From an uncultured Bacteroidales bacterium (GTDB taxonomy: Bacteria; Bacteroidota; Bacteroidia; Bacteroidales; FEN-979), in NCBI GenBank assembly GCA_903916595.1, contig CAIWXI010000141.1, positions 1-52,016 on the forward strand: a DNA stretch of 52,016 nt, given 5' to 3'. The number at the start of each line of letters is the position of its first letter. The stretch's first letter is position 1. The position numbers and the translations under genes were made by a program. The notes under the pieces were generated by a model, which saw only the letters and a program-made list of their open reading frames with translations, was not told the origin of the DNA and did no database searches. This document shows, piece after piece, positions 44,407-51,499 of this stretch.

Positions 44407-44436
44407 CAAATATAAACTGAATCTGTGTTTAAACAA
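44407..44436 (-). promoter_or_regulatory. Promoter of the kinase-hexosaminidase operon
   Basis: The minus strand has TTG (44436-44434), a 19-base spacer and TATATTTG (44414-44407), a good Bacteroidota promoter, 48 bases before the ATG at 44358. Confidence 0.72.
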
Positions 44437-44507
44437 TCGAGGTCAGGTCTAATGGCGGTCATTTCATTGATTTTGAGACCGGGAGAACCAAAAACAAAAG
44501 AATGACG

Positions 44508-44515
44508 TATATTTG
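44508..44515 (+). promoter_or_regulatory. -7 element of the truncated PAS gene
   Basis: TATATTTG at 44508-44515 matches TAnnTTTG, 47 bases before the ATG at 44563. The rest of the 204-base gap 44359-44562 holds only this and the divergent kinase promoter. Confidence 0.55.
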
Positions 44516-44562
44516 TTAAATCTGCAAAGAAGCAATAACATAATGCCGGGCAGAAGTTGATC

Positions 44563-45066
44563 ATGAAAGATACCCATACCAAATCAGCTTCTGAAACCCT
44601 TCGCGAAAAGGCCGAAGACTTGCTGAAAAAAAAGCCGGTCAGCCAGTCAACCCACCAACTCCTCAATTCCTTAGATGCCGAGACATTGAAACTCATCCAC
44701 GAGCTGGAGGTACATCAGTTTGAACTGGAGCTGCAAAACGAAGATCTCCTGAAGTCAAGGTATGCGGCTCACGCTGCCGCCGAAAAATATACTGCATTAT
44801 ACGATTTAGCACCAAGCGGTTATTTTACACTTTCAATTGATGGAACGATTCTCGAATTAAACCCGAGCGGGGCAGCGATGCTTGGAAAGAATCGCCCTAA
44901 TTTAAAGGCCAGCCGGTTTGGTTTTTTTATTTCTGATGACACAAGACCGGTATTTAATCTATTTCTTGATAAGGTATTCAGTAATAAGTCCAAAGAAACC
45001 TGCGAGGTGACCTTGCTTACCAAGAGCAACTTACTAATTTATAATGTTTGTAGCTGCGGAGAATAA
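44563..45066 (+). pseudogene. Truncated PAS-domain sensor (probable histidine kinase remnant)
   Basis: This 167-residue reading frame has a helical N-terminal region and one PAS domain (ALYDLAPSGYFTLSIDGTILELNPSGAAMLG) that then stops. Relatives continue through more PAS domains into a histidine kinase. The frame ends with an off-family NVCSCGE directly after EVTLLTKSNLLIY, which suggests the 3' part was lost when the Fic gene arrived. It keeps a -7 element, so it may be transcribed, but a sensor lacking its output domain probably does not signal. A real short PAS protein is the alternative. Confidence 0.72.
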
Positions 45067-45084
45067 TGCGTATATTTGACGCAT
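45047..45084 (+). promoter_or_regulatory. Fic promoter with operator-like palindrome over the -7 element
   Basis: TTTG (45047-45050), a 20-base spacer and TATATTTG (45071-45078) form a near-ideal promoter. ATGCGT (45066-45071) and ACGCAT (45079-45084) flank the -7 element as a perfect inverted repeat with a 7-base centre, as expected for a repressor operator. It runs into the ATG at 45097. Confidence 0.7.
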
Positions 45085-45096
45085 AAAGTGCGGAGT

Positions 45097-46203
45097 ATGG
45101 ACAAATACATACATCAACTTAAGAGTTGGCCTCAGTTTAACTGGAATAATGATGATCTGCTTTGTCTGCTTGGAAAAGTTCGTAACAGGCAGGGGAAGTT
45201 GGTTGGCCGGATGGAAGCGCTTGGCTTTAATCTGAGAAAAGAGGCCGTTCTGGAAACAATTACACTGGATATTCTAAAATCGACGGAAATAGAAGGAGAA
45301 GTGTTAAATCCCGATCAGGTTCGGTCTTCATTAGCCCGACGATTAGGAATGGACATTTCGGGTTTGGTTCCGTCTGACAGGAACGTGGAAGGAATAGTTG
45401 ATTTAATGTTCGATGCTACTCAGGATTATGATAAACCCCTGACTTCAGATAGATTGTTTGACTGGCATTCCTCACTGTTCCCAATAGGTAAAAACGGGAT
45501 TTCCCGAATCACTATCGGCGCCTGGCGAAAAGACTCTGCTGGACCGATGCAGGTAGTATCCGGTGCAATTGGAAAAGAAAAAGTACACTTTCAGGCTCCG
45601 GATGCAACAAGACTTGAAAGTGAAATGATTGCATTCATTAACTGGTTTAATAAGGACGAAAACCTTGATCCGGTAATAAAAGCCGGTGTCGCTCATCTCT
45701 GGTTTGTAAGTATTCATCCATTTGATGATGGAAATGGAAGAATGGCACGCGCTTTGGCCGACATGTTACTGGCAAGGGCTGATGGCAGTCCTCAACGTTA
45801 CTACAGTATGTCGGCTCAAATCAGACTGGAACGAAAAGGGTATTATGACATCCTTGAAAAAACGCAACAAGGAAATCTTGATATTACTGATTGGCTGAAA
45901 TGGTTTCTGAATTGTTTATTGAATGCGCTTAACTCGACTGAGACTATTCTCGCTAAGGTCCTTCTGAAGGCAAAATTTTGGAATTTACATGCTGAAACAG
46001 CATTGAATGACAGGCAAAAACTAATGCTCAATAAGCTTTTAGATGGTTTCGCAGGGAAACTGACAACTTCAAAATGGGCGAAAATTACGAAGTGTTCAGC
46101 CGATAGCGCACTACGTGATATTCAGGATTTAATAAACAAAGGGATATTACGTAAGGAGACTTCGGGCGGAAGAAGCACAAATTATGAATTCACAATTAAA
46201 TAG
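45097..46203 (+). CDS. Fic-domain protein with N-terminal inhibitory motif
   Basis: This 368-residue protein has a DUF4172-like N-terminal domain and a Fic domain with HPFDDGNGRMAR (207-218), the full active-site motif for AMP transfer to target hydroxyls. An inhibitory-helix motif STEIEG (62-67; [S/T]xxxE[G/N]) in the same chain marks a self-inhibited class II Fic. The C-terminus (about 300-368) looks like a winged helix and could bind DNA. It starts at ATG 45097, after its own promoter. The palindrome over the promoter and the winged helix together suggest autoregulation. The target of AMPylation is unknown, and there is no separate antitoxin gene. Confidence 0.88.
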   Translation: MDKYIHQLKSWPQFNWNNDDLLCLLGKVRNRQGKLVGRMEALGFNLRKEAVLETITLDILKSTEIEGEVLNPDQVRSSLARRLGMDISGLVPSDRNVEGIVDLMFDATQDYDKPLTSDRLFDWHSSLFPIGKNGISRITIGAWRKDSAGPMQVVSGAIGKEKVHFQAPDATRLESEMIAFINWFNKDENLDPVIKAGVAHLWFVSIHPFDDGNGRMARALADMLLARADGSPQRYYSMSAQIRLERKGYYDILEKTQQGNLDITDWLKWFLNCLLNALNSTETILAKVLLKAKFWNLHAETALNDRQKLMLNKLLDGFAGKLTTSKWAKITKCSADSALRDIQDLINKGILRKETSGGRSTNYEFTIK

Positions 46204-46254
46204 TATGAAAAAGTCAGATTAGTTTGATTAATTCATAGATGTTAATCAGCGATA

Positions 46255-46286
46255 TTCATTCCTTCAATCCTTCATTCCTTCCTTCA
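46255..46286. repeat. TTCATTCC octamers over the cutC stop codon
   Basis: Four 8-bp units (TTCATTCC, TTCAATCC, TTCATTCC, TTCCTTCA) lie at the 3' end of cutC, whose stop codon is at 46264-46266. The unit is the same as at 31661-31668 after secA. Confidence 0.88.
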
Positions 46287-47016
46287 TTATCTCACCCGCC
46301 TTCCTTATCCTTACCGCATCCACAACCTCACACCCGTATTCCGAAAAGTCGGGTTTTCCCATTTTAACATTATCCCTGATAAATTTCATTGAACTGGGAA
46401 CTTTTTTTGTCAGGTACATGTGAAATTCAGAAGCCCCTGTCAAATCAATAGCCTCACGCAGATTGTGTTCCTTTATGCCATGTCCGGGCATAATGATGAT
46501 GCGGCCGGCAGCCCGGGAAATAAGTTCACTGATCAAAGGGGCTCCGAGCAGGGCACTGTCGCTTTGTCCTGAAGTGAGTACCCTGTCGATACCCAGAGAG
46601 ATAAGGTCGTCGATAGCTTTGAAAGGATCGGCGGTCATATCGAAAGCCCGGTGGCAGGTGACCTGCATGGGACGGGCAAGTTCAATAAGCTGTCGCATGC
46701 GGGCTACGTCGATTGAACCATCAGGGGTAAGTATCCCGAAAACAACACCGTCGGCCCCCAGATCCTTTGCCATTACGATATCATGTTTCATGATCTCAAA
46801 TTCATCATCGGAATAAAGGAAATCGGCTCCCCTGGGGCGTATCATCACCATGATAGGGATATGCAGCTTCTGCCTGGCAAACTGTATCGCCCCGGCGCTG
46901 GGGGTACACCCGCCTTCCATCATGTTCTCGCAGAGTTCCACGCGCTGAGCGCCGCCGGCTTGTGCGTTAATCGCCGAGACGGCAGAATTCACGCAGGCTT
47001 CAAGTAGTTTTGTCAT
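46264..47016 (-). CDS. cutC: CutC family protein
   Basis: This 250-residue TIM-barrel protein has the CutC N-terminus (LEACVNSAVSAINAQAGGA, RVELCENMMEGGCTPS) and the VMIRPRGADFLYSDDE stretch. CutC was linked to copper tolerance in E. coli, but its role and copper binding are debated. The gene is last in a minus-strand run after the radical SAM gene (30-base gap). Its last residues (EIMKEGMKD) are partly encoded by the TTCATTCC repeat. Confidence 0.88.
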   Translation of the reverse strand: MTKLLEACVNSAVSAINAQAGGAQRVELCENMMEGGCTPSAGAIQFARQKLHIPIMVMIRPRGADFLYSDDEFEIMKHDIVMAKDLGADGVVFGILTPDGSIDVARMRQLIELARPMQVTCHRAFDMTADPFKAIDDLISLGIDRVLTSGQSDSALLGAPLISELISRAAGRIIIMPGHGIKEHNLREAIDLTGASEFHMYLTKKVPSSMKFIRDNVKMGKPDFSEYGCEVVDAVRIRKAGEIMKEGMKD

Positions 47017-47046
47017 ATGTTGAACATGTTAAAATAAGTTTCCAGT

Positions 47047-48036
47047 CTACCACCATCTGCTGAGTCCCATCCCTTCGGTACAGTTTGTGCAGATGCCGAT
47101 TGTTTTTCTTGTTTTTAATATTTGATGGCGGAAGGCATCGTACTCTTTGCTCTTCCATATTCCTTTGAAATCCTTTGCCTGATATTCTCCCATCTGGTGA
47201 AGTGCATCCTTGTCGAAACAGCAGGGAACCACACGGCCGTCCCAGGTAATTACACAACTACTCCACATGCGGAAACAATGCCCCGGCAAAGTGTTTTTTA
47301 TCCTGTATCTCCCACGGCCTGCATATCTTGAATATTTTCCATTATTGGGCATCAGCGGATTGCCATTGCTGAAATCATTGAACTGGGCCGACTTGAGCTC
47401 AACCTTATCGCCTCCCCATTCCAGGCCTTTTCTGCGGATTTCGCTCAGCTGGTGCTGGTTTGATTTCAATACCAGGAACTGTATGATGATTTCGGGGGTT
47501 TTGCTGCCGGCCGACTTCCTTGCCTTGGCAAGATTCCGGATGCCTTCCGTCACGGTATTCAAAGATCCTCCGACCCGGTATGATTCATAGGCAATCTGAT
47601 CAGTGCCGTCGACTGAAATGATCAGGCGGTTAAGGCCAGATGCCACCGTGGCTTCGGCATTCTTTTTGTCGAGAAAGTGCCCGTTGGTTGATGAACTCAC
47701 AAAGATCCCTTTTGAACGGGCATACGAAACGAGGTCAGTGAAATCAGGGTTCAGATAGGGTTCACCCTGGAAATACAGAGTAAGCCAGGCGAGTTGAGGG
47801 CTAAGCTCATCAACAAGGGAACGGAACAGGGGAGGGTCGATGAATCCTGAAGGCCGGCTGAGTTCTTTCATCCCGCTTGGGCATTCGGGACAGTGAAGGT
47901 TGCAGCGGTTTGCAGGTTCAATGGAGACGGCAGCGGGCATGCCAAAATGAACCACATGCCGGAAAATACGCGATAAAAGATATCCGCAAACAAGCTGAAA
48001 AAAATTAAAGATCCGCGGTAATGTGAAAAGGTTCAA
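47047..48036 (-). CDS. Radical SAM/SPASM-domain enzyme
   Basis: This 329-residue enzyme has the radical SAM motif CNLHCPEC (Cys45, Cys49, Cys52), an FQGEPYLNP stretch for SAM binding and a SPASM-type C-terminus with cysteines in CFRMWSSCVITWDGRVVPCC and ICTNC, which carry extra 4Fe-4S clusters. SPASM enzymes often modify peptides, but no precursor peptide gene is next to it. The start is a TTG at 48036, 11 bases after the preceding stop; the next Met (GMPAAVSIEP) would delete an N-terminal segment seen in similar proteins. The substrate is unknown. Confidence 0.82.
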   Translation of the reverse strand: MNLFTLPRIFNFFQLVCGYLLSRIFRHVVHFGMPAAVSIEPANRCNLHCPECPSGMKELSRPSGFIDPPLFRSLVDELSPQLAWLTLYFQGEPYLNPDFTDLVSYARSKGIFVSSSTNGHFLDKKNAEATVASGLNRLIISVDGTDQIAYESYRVGGSLNTVTEGIRNLAKARKSAGSKTPEIIIQFLVLKSNQHQLSEIRRKGLEWGGDKVELKSAQFNDFSNGNPLMPNNGKYSRYAGRGRYRIKNTLPGHCFRMWSSCVITWDGRVVPCCFDKDALHQMGEYQAKDFKGIWKSKEYDAFRHQILKTRKTIGICTNCTEGMGLSRWW

Positions 48037-48047
48037 GGCAGCAGATT

Positions 48048-48368
48048 TTATTCAGCCTCTTCTTCGATGCCTTCCGGCTCCGGAACATGATAGTGGTGCT
48101 TCTCTTTCTTTTTCTTTTTGTGCTTTGCAACGAAGTCCCTGCCCAGTGTAATAAACTTGCCGACCACCGTTGTAGTTGTACTTACTTCATCAATGAGTGT
48201 TCCCATCAGGTTGCGGAACGTAAGTAAGCGAACCAGGTTCTGGTAATTGAACTTGATTCCTTCTTCCCTGCGGGAAATCTCCATTTGCAGTTTTTCCTTT
48301 TCCCGATGCAGATCTTTGAGTGACTCAATCTGGTTCAGCCTTACTTTATATGGTTCATTAGTTCTCAT
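48048..48368 (-). CDS. Small coiled-coil protein with basic tail, unknown function
   Basis: This protein of about 106 residues has a predicted helical region (NQIESLKDLHREKEKLQMEIS) and a lysine/glutamate-rich tail (KHKKKKKEKHHYH). I do not recognise a family. The ATG at 48368 (or 48374) overlaps the holin-like gene upstream by 11-17 bases, so they are co-expressed. It belongs to a set of three small genes with YtxH- and holin-like proteins. Confidence 0.62.
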   Translation of the reverse strand: MRTNEPYKVRLNQIESLKDLHREKEKLQMEISRREEGIKFNYQNLVRLLTFRNLMGTLIDEVSTTTTVVGKFITLGRDFVAKHKKKKKEKHHYHVPEPEGIEEEAE

Positions 48369-48720
48369 CGTCATCCTCCATTATTATTTTTGCAAGACGT
48401 TTTATCATCGGATTGATGAACAATTGATGCCGCAACCAGTATATTAACATTCCGACGACAAAATAAAAAGCCACAACAATGAGAGCACCCACCGAAGTGG
48501 GTCCGACTTCTTCGCCATACCAGAATACAAAGGCAAAAGAGATAAATAAAAGCAGGAAATTGGCCAGTATAAAAAAGATTACCGAGATCAGCAGGTATGA
48601 AGCGAGTTTGGCGATCTTTTCGGTGAAAACAAGTTTGATGTAGTCGATCCTCAGGTTGATATAGTCCTTCACGTTTTCGGTGAGCGAACTTACATTATCG
48701 GATATGCGGTTTGGTTCCAT
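48358..48720 (-). CDS. Holin-X-like membrane protein (phage-holin family/DUF1469)
   Basis: This 120-residue protein has two hydrophobic helices (about residues 42-64 and 74-97) between a helical N-terminus and a charged end (EDDDEN). Similar proteins (PF07332) stand with YtxH proteins in many bacteria and are thought to support envelope stress, not phage lysis. It lies 30 bases after the YtxH gene in the same run. No phage genes are near. Confidence 0.7.
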   Translation of the reverse strand: MEPNRISDNVSSLTENVKDYINLRIDYIKLVFTEKIAKLASYLLISVIFFILANFLLLFISFAFVFWYGEEVGPTSVGALIVVAFYFVVGMLIYWLRHQLFINPMIKRLAKIIMEDDDEN

Positions 48721-48750
48721 GATAAATTTAGTTTAGTTTTCTGAAAACAA

Positions 48751-49002
48751 TCAGGCGGCTGGCGTTGCTTCGCGGCCTGAAGCTTCAGCCTCTTCATCTG
48801 TATTTTCAGATGAAAGAATCTCTTTAAGTTCTTCAAAGCTGGCAGGAAAGCCATCTTCTAGCTTGTCGGCAATTTCGAGAAACTTGTCCTTGAGTTTTTT
48901 TCTTGTTTTGGATCCTTTTTCAGGAGCAATCAGCATGCCAATGCCGATACCCAGGGCAAGCCCGGCAATTGCAGCAATCAGGATGTTTGACCTACCAGCC
49001 AT
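48751..49002 (-). CDS. YtxH-domain stress protein
   Basis: This 83-residue protein begins with a glycine-rich membrane helix (ILIAAIAGLALGIGIGMLIAP), followed by KTRKKLKDKFLEIADKLE, the basic helix of the YtxH domain, and an acidic tail. YtxH proteins are small membrane proteins induced by general stress in Gram-positive bacteria; function is unknown. It is 22 bases after the AI-2E-type gene. Confidence 0.8.
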   Translation of the reverse strand: MAGRSNILIAAIAGLALGIGIGMLIAPEKGSKTRKKLKDKFLEIADKLEDGFPASFEELKEILSSENTDEEAEASGREATPAA

Positions 49003-49024
49003 AGGTGTAGTTTTAGTACCGGGT

Positions 49025-50122
49025 TTAATATTTCATTTCTTTTATGAGCCTGAAGTTACTGAGAAATTCAGTAGCTACAATTTTAAGAAAGCCGTATGCA
49101 GGAACGGCCACGATCATCGCGGGAATGCCTCCCATACCTGCGGCGGCGATTACCACAAGAAAAATCTCAACCGGGTGGGCTTGTACACTCTTTCCCTGAA
49201 TGAAAGGCTGAAAAACATTGTTGTCAACGGCCTGAACAACCAGCATAGCGATCGCGATTTTTAATGCCATAGGTCCAACCTGGTCGTAATTGCCTGAACT
49301 GATAACTCCTGTAATTCCAAGCAATACTCCGGTGATGACTGCAATAATTCCGCCGATGTAGGGAATGATGATAATAATTCCTGCAAAAAAGGCGATCACC
49401 AATGCCCCCTGCACCCCAACGATGAGCAGGGCGATAGAATAGGTTAGTATATTCGCCATTACCTGAATGATCAGTCCGATGAAATACCTGGATAAGAGTT
49501 TCTTGCTTCGGACCATGATATTTTTTGTCTGTTCTTCATATTTCTGCGGAATGATCAGAAGCATCAGTTTTGGCATCATGGTAACATCGTAAAGGAAGAA
49601 AAACGAGAGGAACAGGATAGAAAACAGGTTAAAGAAAAAGGAGCCGGTAAAAGAAATAAGCGACGACAGAACATTTGAAAAAACGTTGAAGTCGATCAGC
49701 TTCAGAATCATTTCTTTAAGCGAAGATTCAATGGTAGCGCCTTTGGGTATTATTCCATATTGAAGGATGACCGATTGAAGCCATTGAATCTGGGGCTGAA
49801 AGTATAGCGCCAGTTTTTGAGTGTCGATTTGGGATATCATACTGGCTTCACGCAGAACCAGTGGAATAAAAAATGAAAACAGTCCGAACATTATAATCAT
49901 CATCAGGGTCAGTGTGATAGCCACACTAAGCCCGTGAGGAAACCGAACCTTTCCGATTTTTATTTTTCTAAAAAGCTCAACCAGAGGAGTACCTACAATA
50001 GATATCACCATGGCTACAATGATGAAAATAACGATCTCAGAGAAATACCAGATCAGGAAGCCGATTGCACCGATGATCAGCAGGATGAAAAACAGCTTGT
50101 AACGGTTATACAAATCCGACAT
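49025..50122 (-). CDS. AI-2E family transporter
   Basis: This 365-residue inner-membrane protein has about eight transmembrane helices and the conserved central and C-terminal segments of the AI-2E (UPF0118) family (LISFTGSFFFNLFSILFLSF, IPYIGGIIAVITGVLLG, QAVDNNVFQPFIQG). Members export or exchange small molecules and ions (for example Na+/H+ antiport); AI-2 transport itself is unproven. It starts at ATG 50122, near a promoter at 50137-50167 that overlaps the end of the transposase gene. It heads the run YtxH, holin-like, coiled-coil, radical SAM, cutC. Confidence 0.85.
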   Translation of the reverse strand: MSDLYNRYKLFFILLIIGAIGFLIWYFSEIVIFIIVAMVISIVGTPLVELFRKIKIGKVRFPHGLSVAITLTLMMIIMFGLFSFFIPLVLREASMISQIDTQKLALYFQPQIQWLQSVILQYGIIPKGATIESSLKEMILKLIDFNVFSNVLSSLISFTGSFFFNLFSILFLSFFFLYDVTMMPKLMLLIIPQKYEEQTKNIMVRSKKLLSRYFIGLIIQVMANILTYSIALLIVGVQGALVIAFFAGIIIIIPYIGGIIAVITGVLLGITGVISSGNYDQVGPMALKIAIAMLVVQAVDNNVFQPFIQGKSVQAHPVEIFLVVIAAAGMGGIPAMIVAVPAYGFLKIVATEFLSNFRLIKEMKY

Positions 50123-50136
50123 TGAAGTTTTTTCTA

Positions 50137-50167
50137 CAAACCTAATGGTTTTTTACCGGAAAGTCAA
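50137..50167 (-). promoter_or_regulatory. Promoter of the AI-2E operon inside the transposase 3' end
   Basis: The minus strand has TTG (50167-50165), a 20-base spacer and TAGGTTTG (50144-50137). The -33 base lies in the coding end of the IS200-like gene. Confidence 0.65.
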
Positions 50168-50573
50168 GAGAAAAATATGCAGCAACTTCATCTTTATAAG
50201 TCCGGTTGGCATGAAGCCGTTCCTGGCTCAGTATGTAATTCTTTGCGCCCGGCAGATTTCCTTCGCTTACCGATGCAGCATAGTATTCTTTGTCCCAGCT
50301 GAATCGTTTTACGGTAAGTTCTTTCGATTTTATCCACTGTGAAGCTTCAGAGCGCAGCTCCTTTACGATAGTTTCCAGGCTTTGTTCACTTCTGAGCCTC
50401 ACCAGACAGTGAATGTGGTCGATCCAACAGTTAATCACGCCCAGTTCAATGTTTCTCTTTACCGCCGCGGCTTGCAGGTGATCGAGGAATTCCTGCCGCG
50501 AGCCATTTGAAAACAAGGTATGCCGGCCTCTGATCCCCCACACGGCATGTACCCAAATCTTGGTTTGTGTCAT
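50142..50573 (-). CDS. tnpA: IS200/Y1-type transposase (HUH family)
   Basis: This 143-residue single-domain protein has the HUH metal motif as His53-Ile-His55 (HIHCLV) and a catalytic-tyrosine candidate Tyr113 in KNYILSQE. It begins like other IS200/RAYT proteins (TKIWVHAVWGIRGRH). No TnpB gene or hairpin ends are obvious nearby, so it may be a solitary IS200-like element or a domesticated RAYT-type protein. It lies between cyoE (57 bases upstream) and AI-2E. Confidence 0.82.
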   Translation of the reverse strand: MTQTKIWVHAVWGIRGRHTLFSNGSRQEFLDHLQAAAVKRNIELGVINCWIDHIHCLVRLRSEQSLETIVKELRSEASQWIKSKELTVKRFSWDKEYYAASVSEGNLPGAKNYILSQERLHANRTYKDEVAAYFSLDFPVKNH

Positions 50574-50630
50574 ACGTTTTTTATACTTAATCCGCCATCC
50601 GCCAAAAAGTGATACAAAAAACGCAGAAAA

Positions 50631-51479
50631 TTATAATTTATCGATGATCAGAAAAGCAAACACTATGAAAATGTACAGGTTACCGATCAGGAAAATCAGC
50701 CTGAAACTGATACTTCGGGCGATGAACAGCTGATAACCGATGAACAGAACAACAAAAAAGTTGACTGACGCAAGCAGATATCTCAGATTGACAACATGAA
50801 CCATGATGAACCAGGAAAAATACAGAGTGATGACCGATGCAGCGAGGAGCCAGGCCAGGATGGTAAGTTTCATCATCACAGGCGAGAAGGTATCGGAAAG
50901 TACAGGAAACCCTGCTTTTTTATATTCATCCTGGTGTTTCAGCGCGATGAGCCAGAAATGAGGCATCTGCCAGATAAAAATGAATACCGAAAGGAACACT
51001 GCAACGGGATCATTGGGTTTGCCTCCGGCTGCAATCCATCCCATCAGGATTGGGATTACTCCGGTGAGCGCTCCGGGGATTACGGCAAAGGCGGTTTTTC
51101 TTTTTAACAGAGTGTATACACCGTTGTACCAGAGTACATTGAAAATTCCCAGGGAGAAAAGCATAAGACTGCCTTCCAGGATGAGAACGATAAAACCGGA
51201 GATAAGAAAAATGTTGGCTGTCCTGAGGCCGTCGGAAGTAGTCAGCTGCCTGGAAGGGATCGGTCTTGACCTTGTCCTTTCCATCTTTTCATCAAACTCC
51301 CATTCCTGGTATTGGTTCAGGGCCGAGGCTCCCGCTGCAAGCAGAAAAATACCAATCATAGGCCACAAAAGCGAAACCGGCACCCCGCCTGCACAGATTA
51401 CCGCTGAAGCCAGTGCAGAACAGCTCACTGCAATAGTAACCCCCGGACGGATCAGCTGGATGTAAGGACGTAACGACAA
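50631..51479 (-). CDS. cyoE: Protoheme IX farnesyltransferase (heme O synthase)
   Basis: This 282-residue UbiA-family membrane protein adds farnesyl to heme B to give heme O for terminal oxidases. The prenyl-diphosphate site is NQYQEWEFDEKMERTRSRP (Asn55 to Arg70 region), and GWIAAGG and PHFWLIALKHQDEYKKAGFPVL are family motifs. The start is a TTG at 51479; no ATG is available before the first helix. It lies 20 bases after coxB, so the two are one operon. Confidence 0.9.
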   Translation of the reverse strand: MSLRPYIQLIRPGVTIAVSCSALASAVICAGGVPVSLLWPMIGIFLLAAGASALNQYQEWEFDEKMERTRSRPIPSRQLTTSDGLRTANIFLISGFIVLILEGSLMLFSLGIFNVLWYNGVYTLLKRKTAFAVIPGALTGVIPILMGWIAAGGKPNDPVAVFLSVFIFIWQMPHFWLIALKHQDEYKKAGFPVLSDTFSPVMMKLTILAWLLAASVITLYFSWFIMVHVVNLRYLLASVNFFVVLFIGYQLFIARSISFRLIFLIGNLYIFIVFAFLIIDKL

Positions 51480-51499
51480 ATACCTGAAGCTAAGGATTG

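Noticed and set aside
48358-48720. Phage remnant suggested by the holin-like protein
   Set aside because: No other phage genes are near, and this family commonly stands next to YtxH proteins in non-phage settings.
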